A stretch of DNA of 64,000 nucleotides from positions 81,127,691-81,191,690 of the forward strand of contig CM037877.1 of assembly GCA_021292165.1 (NCBI GenBank). Reading direction: 5' to 3'. Below the pieces are notes generated by a model, which made no database searches, was not told the origin of the DNA, and saw only the letters and a program-made list of their open reading frames with translations. Below are positions 56,913-64,000 of the stretch, one piece after another (within the stretch, counting starts at the first letter, position 1; every line of letters starts with the position of its first letter). Source of the stretch: Shinisaurus crocodilurus (lineage: Eukaryota; Chordata; Lepidosauria; Squamata; Shinisauridae). A program made the translations under genes and the position numbers.

Positions 56913-57682
56913 GCCATATGTTTGTGCAAAGCAATCTGGCTGGTCTTTTACATATACTTGAGCTGTAACAGATTGCTATATTTGTGGCTGGATTTTCTTA
57001 TTTATTTATTTATCTATTTATTTATTTTGCTTAAGTAAATCTAACTGGTGATGTTGATGGGCTTTCTTACCCTATCTTCTCCTCGAATATATTGAAAGGT
57101 TCAGTTGCCTGAATCATATATTTCTGCTACTGTGCAGGTAATTATAGTCTTGCTCATTGTTTGGAACACTGTCTTGATTACAATAATCTACTAGGCATAT
57201 ATGGATGCAAAGGAATGTTTCATTGCTGGATTAGACGATTGCTGGATTAGATAACTTTAAGTATCTTTCTAACATTTCTGGTCCAAAACAATTATTAATC
57301 ATAAACTAGATTATGAAATTTTGAAAAAGCAAGCATATATGTTGCAGAAAAATGAGGTAACATTGTACAGGGCATCCAAAACAACTTTAAAAAAAAATCA
57401 AAACAGTAGTAAGAAATATTGTGATATAAGGGGACAAAAGGAAAACCAACACAAAAGAAACAAGTGAAAAGAGGTAGGTGGATAGAGATTAGTAGAAAAT
57501 CATATGGCACTACTGAGGCGGGTTAGCAATATGCAGAATAATACACTGAAAAGCAAGTATGACAGTTATCTCACACTTAAAAGATATAAAAAGAGCCAGT
57601 AGGTGTCTGCAGTAGAACAAGAGTGTGAGCACATGTCACATCTTGGTTATCGTATGCTGGAAAGATCAAGATCAAGATCATA
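56913..57682. other. Intronic sequence, nothing specific seen
   Basis: TTTA repeat at about 56999-57028. No other feature recognised. Confidence 0.4.
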
Positions 57683-57852
57683 TACAGGCCTGTGGCTCAC
57701 GCTGGCTCAGCAGCTTGTCTGAGTGTGGAAAGCTAAGCAGGGTCAGGCCTGGCTATTACTTGGATGGGAGACCCTCCTCTAGTTTCCTGCATTGAGCAGG
57801 GGGTTGGACTCGATAGCCTTATAGGCTCCTTCCAACTCTATGATCTATGAAA
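57683..57852 (+). repeat. 5S-rRNA-headed SINE with LINE-like tail, copy 2
   Basis: AGGCCTGTGGCTCAC, GAAAGCTAAGCAGGGTCAGG, CCTGGCTATTACTTGGATGG and GAGACC follow 5S rRNA closely, including the internal promoter boxes. The tail TTGAGCAGGGGGTTGGACTC, CTTCCAACTCTATGATC matches the 24.5-kb copy. Not a functional 5S gene because the 3' half of 5S is replaced. Confidence 0.85.
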
Positions 57853-57904
57853 TCTTTTCATGCTGACTCTCACAGTGTGATAGAGCTTAATTCATAGGCT
57901 GGCC

Positions 57905-58843
57905 TGATTTTTGTGTCTCCTCTGAATGAATGCCTGGAGGCAGTAATGGGCTGGATGAGGAAAAATAAACTGAAACTGAATCCAGACAAAACGGAGGTGC
58001 TTGCTGTCAAAGGCCACAACCTGGGTTTGGAGGTGTGTCAACCGGTTCTAGATGGGGTTACACACCCCCTGAAAGACTGTGTTCGCAGTCTGGGGGTGCT
58101 TCTGGACCCATCGCTTCAAATGACAGCTCAGATAAATGCGATGGCTAGGAGTGCCTACTATCAGTTTCGGCTGATTCGCCAGCTGCGCCGCTTCTTAGAG
58201 TTGGAAGACCTAAAGACGGTAGTGCATGTGCTGGTAACTTCGAGGCTTGACTTCTGCAATGCACTGTACATAGGGCTACCTTTGTACCTAGTTCAGAAAC
58301 TTCAATTGGTGCAAAATATGGTAGCCAGATTGGTCACCGGTACATCTAGAGGTGCCCATATTACACCAGCTTTAAAAGCATTACACTGGCTGTCGATCAG
58401 TTTCCAGGCGAAGTATAAAGTGTTGGTTATCACCTTTAAAGCCCTACATGGTTTGGGTCTGGGTTACCTGCAGGAGCGCCTTCTCCCGTACAATCCGGCC
58501 CGCACACTTAGGTCCTCTTGGAGGAATTTACTCCAGTCGGCCAAGACTAGGCTGGCGAGTACTACCCAGAGGACCTTCTCTTCTGCTGCTCCCAGACTCT
58601 GGAATGGCCTGTTGGAGGAGACTCGTCAACTAGACAGTCTTTTGGCCTTTAAAAAGGCCATAAAGACTGACCTCTTCCGACAGGCCTACCCAGTGGAATT
58701 TTAAGAGTTTTAAAGAATTTTTAGGATACTTTTAAAGGTTTTTAAGAATATTTTAATAATATTTGCTGTGTTTTTAACTACTTATGTATTTTATGTTTGG
58801 TAGTTCCCCGCCTCGATCTGAGTGGAGGTGCGGGTAAGAAATA

Positions 58844-58845
<2 letters not shown>
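57905..58845 (+). mobile_element. L2-like LINE, 3' end with RT C-terminus (relatively intact)
   Basis: ORF 57913-58704 (263 codons) encodes the C-terminal RT region: AVMGWMRKNKLKLNPDKTEV, SLGVLLDPSLQMTAQINAMA, SRLDFCNALYIGLPLYLVQK, LQLVQNMVARLVTGTS, HWLSISFQAKYKVLVITFKA and SSAAPRLWNGLLEET. The 5' part is truncated. The 3' UTR ends GGTGCGGGTAAGAAATAAAT and an AAT tail. Uninterrupted frame, so probably a younger insertion than the 33-34-kb copies. Confidence 0.9.

Positions 58846-58926
<81 letters not shown>
58846..58926. repeat. (AAT)n/(ATT)n inverted microsatellite at the L2 tail
   Basis: AAT units up to about 58893 switch to ATT units to 58926, making the block self-complementary. Confidence 0.9.
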
Positions 58927-58927
<1 letters not shown>

Positions 58928-58974
58928 TGAAAGGCACTGAATTCTGCCCTTGTAAGGAATGGGTAGCCAGGCCA

Positions 58975-59180
58975 GTGTGGTTTATTTGCTAGGGGTTAAC
59001 CTGGCAAGTGGGTGTTCAAAATGCACTGAGAGGCTTTGGACAAGTCTTTCATCTTACCTCCTCATCTGTAAAATGCAATGAATAATAGATCTCAAGCATT
59101 ATTATATCAATAAAGTTGATACGGATTGTAAAGTGAAAAGAGCTATACATTGAAAAGAGCTATTGAAATGCAACCTTCAA
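58975..59180 (+). repeat. CORE/MIR-like SINE
   Basis: GGCCAGTGTGGTTTATTTGC (A-box-like), GCTTTGGACAAGTCTTTCAT, CCTCCTCATCTGTAAAATGC and a decayed tail occur in MIR order. Confidence 0.65.
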
Positions 59181-59487
59181 TTGAATGAATTGGAAGGTTG
59201 GTCACCGGGGACAAATTTTAATCAGTGGGGCTGAGATGGAGGGCGAAACTTCTTAATTTGAGACTATTTTGTCCTTGGCATGTTACTGTAATAGGGAATG
59301 AAAAAGAAAACATTAAAGATGGCTTTCTAACAATTGGTTCATTAACAAGCACCACCACCATCACAAAGTTGGATCCAAAGTTGCCTTCTGCTTAATGGAA
59401 GGATTCCTGTGAACTGGACAGTATCTGATCCAGTGGACATGCTCAGAAACGAGGGGGCAGGGGTGGGGAAGGTGATTTTTACCGATT

Positions 59488-59538
<51 letters not shown>

Positions 59539-60033
59539 GACTCATTATTATATCTCACATTTCTTTAAATATCTTCCCCAAAGGAGCCTATACTGAGGTT
59601 TTGGTATTATGCAAATTTGGTATTCATAGATGGAAATCCTAGTGGTTAAACAAGTCGTTAACCAATGGAGAGCCATAGTAGTAGTAATTGTTCTTGTTTA
59701 GTTAATTAATGTTTAGTTTATTAATTGCTTAAAGTGACTTATACTAAACGATTAAAAACCTCAATGAACAAAAAAAAAATGCCTCAGATTAACTAGTCAC
59801 CAGGTTTTAAATTGTTTGAAATTATTATTTAATACAAAGATGTGTAAAAACTGCAAATGGACAGCACCACCTTAAAAGAAGCATTCCTTCCTGTGTGAAA
59901 CAGAAGGGGTCATGCCTCCTCTTCCAAGATTATGCCTGCTGTGATGTGTGTATCCCATAAAATATACTTTTAATAGAAGTATTTCTCTCTCGAATGCAAG
60001 CTAATGCACTTTTATAATTCATTGATTATACCT
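59181..60033. other. Intronic sequence with (CT)n microsatellite
   Basis: CT run at about 59489-59537. Nothing else recognised. Confidence 0.4.
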
Positions 60034-60100
60034 AACAGTGCAATATTATGCATGTTTATTCTGAGGTAAACTCCACTGAGGTAAGTGTATATAGGATCCT
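60034..60100. repeat. Short palindromic repeat, family C, copy 2
   Basis: AACAGTGCAATATTATGCATG and GTGTATATAGGATCC bracket ACTCCACTGAGGTAAG. Decayed. Confidence 0.45.
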
Positions 60101-60711
60101 TGCCTAAACTCACAAGAATAATTGCCTGAGATTTCTTCAACTGAGTGAGAGCCTTACTAATTACATATAGGTAAAAAGCTTGAAGTTAACCACTAGTTTA
60201 GAAGTAAGCAGGCAGATTGGATGGAGTTGGCATCTTTCTCCTTTCTCTCGGGGATCTGGCTAAAAAAATAGGAATTGGTTTCATCCTCTTTGCCTGAAAC
60301 TCTCTTTCCATTGCTGAAAGTGTGTGCGTGTGTGTGTGCATGTACACATATGTGTGTGAGAGAGGGAGAACATGCAGAATTGGCCAGAAATGGAATAGCC
60401 AGGCTGCGGTCCATAGGCCACCCAGCTGGTCCTGTGTCTCGGCCCACTCCAGTTATAGGAAAATAGCACACACAGAATAGCACATCATTATAATAGGAGG
60501 TAGCCATCAGCATGTACAACCCAGTATGTGCTTGTCTTTGTCATCTGCTGCCTGAGGCTCAGCCTCAGCCTTGCCTGGTGATTGGCAGCTGTGTGTTCCT
60601 CTGAAAGGCTTTTGGTATCATTTTGTTCAGCCTTCTTGACAGGAAGAAAAAGTGTCCAGCATACAGAATGATTTTGTTGAAATACTGCAATTTGCCATCG
60701 GTAATAAATGG

Positions 60712-60802
60712 CCAACAGTGTGATCCTATACATGCCTATAAGTAGTCTCCATTGAGTTCAATGGGATTTACTCCTAGGGAGGTGGGTATAGGATTGTAGC
60801 AC
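60712..60802. repeat. Short palindromic repeat, family C, copy 3
   Basis: CAGTGTGATCCTATACATGC is partly complementary to GGGTATAGGATTGTAGCACA, around TTGAGTTCAATGGG. The best preserved of the family C copies here. Confidence 0.6.
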
Positions 60803-61099
60803 AAGTGAATTTTTTTGATTTATGAAAGTATTGCTTCCTAACTTCATCCTGACAGTAACTTCCTTTCTGACCTTGGACAAGTCTTGGACAATGCATGGAT
60901 TGTATTCAGTGTTCGTCTAACTTAAGTACCATTCATTTCAATGGACTTAGTATGCTAAGTAGGACTACCATTGGATAAAACCCATTTTCTCTAGATTATC
61001 AGTAAGTCAGAAATAACCATAATGATTACTCATGCTTTTCTCTCATTCAGCTGTGGTGTGAAAATTATCAGTCAATATTTGCACATTATTTTGCACTGC
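60803..61099. other. Intronic sequence, possible family C relic
   Basis: The words AGTACCATTCATTTCAATGG at about 60925 resemble the family C middle. Nothing else. Confidence 0.3.
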
Positions 61100-61480
61100 T
61101 TATTATGGATAACCTATTAAAATATGTCATCTAGACAGCTTTCTTGCTACAGCCTCTCAGTGTGGAAGCACAAACATGATTAAAAATGCCTACACTAAGA
61201 ATAAAAAACAACATGCAGAAGATAGGCATTCCCTACATTGATTATTTTAATTATGGTTTGCTAATTAAGCTGCTGTATATCCAAGGTGGGTTCATCAAAT
61301 GCTACAGAATGTGTGTGTCTACTGAAATTTAACTCTCTGGGGGCTGTAAATTTAATCAGCTTTCTCAGGTCACCTGCCTTTGATGTGATTATGATTACAC
61401 AGCTTCTGTTAAACAGCTGTAAGTAAAAGTAACGGCTTTTTCCTTAACCTCAGATGAGTTGACATTAATTTCTCTTTTTT
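61100..61480. promoter_or_regulatory. Candidate conserved non-coding element (homeodomain-like ATTA cluster)
   Basis: About 380 bp without recognised repeats. Contains GATTATTTTAATTATGG, GCTAATTAAGCTGC, CTTTGATGTG (TCF-like) and TTAAACAGCTGTAAG (E-box). Dense AT homeodomain cores beside TCF and E-box words are typical of conserved vertebrate enhancers, but conservation was not tested. Confidence 0.25.
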
Positions 61481-61899
61481 ATTTTTATGTGTGGTGTATA
61501 TTGCAGTGGAGGAGCTTTCCCACAACTGAGACCTGCTTCATATGTACCTGTGCAAAATGATTGCCACTTCAGCATGTTCAGGATCACTCACCACAGCACC
61601 AACATCTGGAACTAGGAATTATATGGGAGAGGAAGGAGACTTGGTTACTTCCCACCCAGCATTGCCTACAAGAGCAGCATTGGGGTGACAGATAACTACA
61701 TAATCTGCCCACCTGGTTCCCCTTTCTAACCTTTCTTCTTTCTTTCTTTCTTTCTGCTGTGGTGTCAAATCCAAACCAAGTGGGAAAAGTACATATGAAT
61801 TGGGTCTAAAGATCCTGATTAATGAAACACTTTTGGCAAGGCTGTACAGCAGCTAAAGTGGGAGAATGGATATGTATGTATGTATGTATGTATGTATTT
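61481..61899. other. Intronic sequence with CTTT and TATG short repeats
   Basis: TTTC repeats at 61736-61754 and TATG repeats at about 61871-61898. Nothing else recognised. Confidence 0.4.
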
Positions 61900-62250
61900 A
61901 TAACACTTTTATACCACTTAATATTTTTTTAAAAATCCCAAAGTGGTTCACATTAAAATGTTTACATTTTAATACAATATAAAAATAATATAAAGTAATA
62001 ATTAAAAATTCACAATAAGAATGACAATAGAATAGGGTAGTGGCATAATCCATTACAGAACGGGGAAAGCCTGTGTGAATAAATGTGTTTTCAAGAGGTG
62101 TTTGCAGCTTACCACAGTAGCTTACCGGTACCGCTTTGCAGCTTACCTCTTGAACGACACATGGGAGAGTGTTCCAGAGGGTGGGTGCAAGTACTGAGAA
62201 GGCCTGCTTATGTGCTGTTACCCGGTGACATTCTATTTGTTGAGGAAATC
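61900..62250 (-). mobile_element. L2-like LINE 3' end, antisense
   Basis: TTTATACCACTTAATATTTT, CCCAAAGTGGTTCACATTAA, GCCTGTGTGAATAAATGTGT, GAGTGTTCCAGAGGGTGGG and CCGGTGACATTCTATTTGTTG occur in the same order as the antisense L2-like copy at 33050-33400. A short duplication of a TTGCAGCTTACC word lies at 62102-62147. Confidence 0.7.
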
Positions 62251-63065
62251 ACATAGAAAGCTCCCCCAATAAACTCTTTGAAACTGGATTCATGCATTGT
62301 AGGGCAGCGTGTGCAGTCAACATGCCTAGAGGGGAGAAGGGGAAAGCAGGTTCTGTGGCCCTGACCCCATGTGTGTTCAGCTTAACCCAAAAACACTGTC
62401 TCCAGTTGCACAGGTAAACTGTACAGTTTGTATACACATTGACACTTTCACAAGTCATGTGTAATGTGTGTGGGGGACAGCAGGGGCAATTGCACTCTGT
62501 ATTCTGTGCACATTGCCTCTACACACGTGTGACTTGCATACACTCTTAGAATTGCTGTTTTGGATGCCTGGCTGGTTCCTATTTGTGATGTGATCTGGCA
62601 GAAACAGAAAGGGGAGGACTGTTCTGTACTAACTATCAATGGATAACTTATTAAAGAGTGTAGCTTAAACAGGTCTCTCACCCCAGCTTTACACTGTAAA
62701 AGTGCCTGAACTACTGCATGCACAGTGGGTTTGGAAGCCCTTTGTGCTTCTGAGCCCTTTGAAAGCCACTGCATAGATATGCCTCTTTTCAGCAGTATCT
62801 ATTCTTTAAGACAAGGATCAATGAGTGAATTGATGTGTTATGTGAGTAACTATAACCCCAGACTCAGCCACTGGCTTCACTATCAGTGGTGCAGAGGTTA
62901 ATAAGATATGAACAACCCATTAATGTATAGTTCCTCTGAGCATGTGAATCCTCTCTTCTAAGTTAGTTGGACTACTGAACTATTAACGATAGGTCTGGGA
63001 GACATATATTTCAGTAACAAATGTTTTCCACCCTCAGCTTCCATGTTGAAATACTTGGAATCATA
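62251..63065. other. Intronic sequence, nothing specific seen
   Basis: No repeat or exon recognised. Confidence 0.4.
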
Positions 63066-63200
63066 TAGGAACATAGAAAGCTGCCTTATACTGAGTCACA
63101 CTGTTGGTCCATTTAGCTCACTGACAGGCAGCAGCTCTCTGGGGTTCCTGCTTTTCCCAGCCTGACCTGGAAGTGCTAGGGATTGAACCTGTGACCTTTT
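63066..63200 (-). repeat. tRNA-headed SINE (lizard type), antisense
   Basis: AGGAACATAGAAAGCTGCCT, TATACTGAGTCACACTG and TTGGTCCATTTAGCTCA form the antisense tail. CAGCAGCTCTCTGGGGTTC and GGGATTGAACCTGTGACC (antisense B-box) follow. Same family as 12985-13115 and 25263-25325. Confidence 0.75.
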
Positions 63201-64000
63201 CCCTGTGATAGAGGGGTTGGATCAAGGATCTGCCTTCTGCAAGAGGAAGGGCTCCATTCATGGAACGTCCCTCTGCTCGGTTTTGGGGGATCCCTAAACC
63301 ACAGTTCAACCCATTCAGTGGGGTCTCCTGAGTCCTGACTCTGTGTGGCATTATCAGGGGGCTGGGGGGGCTGCCTTGGGAAGGAGGGGGCAAGGAAGTC
63401 CACATCTGTCAGCAACGCTGATCCAGCTTAAATCTGGATCCACACCCTATGTGTTCTACCACCACTCAGCTGTGGCTTAGAAGTCTGTATGAGAAGTGGT
63501 TCTTCAGGTGTTTTGGTGTCAGGTTGCAGAGCAGGTCACTTTGATGTTTACTCCAGTGGGCAGCTGGAAACATTCCTTTCTTCCCTAACTTAGTGCCAAT
63601 CACACTGTCCCTAGAGAATTTTTGACATAATTATGTGGCTGCCATGGGTACCTTTGGGGAATGTTATATAGAAGCTCCCTGGTTCAAGAATAGAGATGGT
63701 CCAGAAATTGCTAAAGTAGGGGGCTGGGGAAGCCAATTTAAAACCTGTTTTGAGTATTAGCAGTTCGGATGGATACATTTTACTTTTATGCATGGCCTCT
63801 GGTTATAAAGGAATGTTTTCCTAATTCTCTTTCTAATTTGTGGCCTATTATTGTCAGAACTGTTCCTTTTCCTAACCAAGCAATTAGACGCTGTATCTTG
63901 TTGTCTCATTTGTTGCAGCTGTCTGCAGAACATATTTCTGGCTGACTCTGCAAAATTTCTTCTGCAATGTCACACAGTTAGTTGATCAGCATCAAAGGCT
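63201..64000. other. Intronic sequence to window end, nothing specific seen
   Basis: No exon or repeat recognised. ORFs at 63118-63415 include SINE sequence and are not supported. Confidence 0.4.

Noticed and set aside
57683..57775. Possible functional 5S rRNA gene
   Set aside because: The 3' half of 5S is missing and replaced by a LINE-like tail, and a second diverged copy exists. It is a SINE.
47599..64000. Downstream PRUNE2 BCH-domain exons
   Set aside because: Looked for the acidic continuation and the CRAL-TRIO motifs. None was found, so these exons are assumed to lie beyond the window.

Overview
The window is vertebrate nuclear DNA, most likely from a squamate reptile. The supporting evidence is spliced coding exons, long AT-rich introns, many microsatellites, and a repeat set of CR1 and L2-like LINEs, CORE/MIR-like SINEs, tRNA-headed SINEs of the kind common in lizards, 5S-rRNA-headed SINEs, and hAT and mariner non-autonomous elements. 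The species cannot be named from the sequence.

The only host gene recognised is PRUNE2 (also called BMCC1 or BNIPXL), on the plus strand. Three consecutive internal exons are present: 37464-37622 (DHHA2 region), the giant exon 39688-46328 (rest of DHHA2 plus a very long acidic disordered region), and 46791-47598 (acidic region leading toward the C-terminal BNIP2/CRAL-TRIO part). Splice sites and phases agree between the three. The DHH catalytic exons lie upstream of the window and the C-terminal BCH exons lie downstream, so nearly all of 1-37463 and 47599-64000 reads as PRUNE2 intron. In the giant exon an exact 186-bp unit is repeated three times at the 3' end (45751-46309). A single extra base at the unit 2/3 junction (about 46123) breaks the frame.

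Layout: 1-6300, old intron with small repeats and a cluster of C/EBP-like sites. 6304-11220, a complete but decayed LTR retrotransposon on the minus strand, with 83-bp LTRs, a CCATT target duplication, and pol order protease-integrase-RT-RNase H. That order is unusual for a Ty3/gypsy-type element and matches the Gmr1 group. 11-25 kb, CR1, SINE and hAT insertions, including a nested set at 23.8-25.3 kb. 28576-29471, a hAT-type element carrying CpG-rich cargo. 31.6-37.2 kb, L2-like fragments and a 5'-truncated LINE whose ORF ends in a C2H2 zinc finger, about 270 bp before a PRUNE2 exon. 37.4-47.6 kb, the PRUNE2 exons. 47.6-64 kb, intron with palindromic elements, a perfect 24-26-bp hairpin, a 5S SINE, an L2 LINE, and two repeat-free stretches that could be conserved regulatory DNA.

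No bacterial genes, CRISPR arrays, rRNA operons or functional tRNA genes were seen. The strongest candidates for something noteworthy are the short-LTR element with rearranged pol order, the PRUNE2 exon repeat with its frameshift, the CpG-island-carrying hAT element and the zinc-finger LINE.
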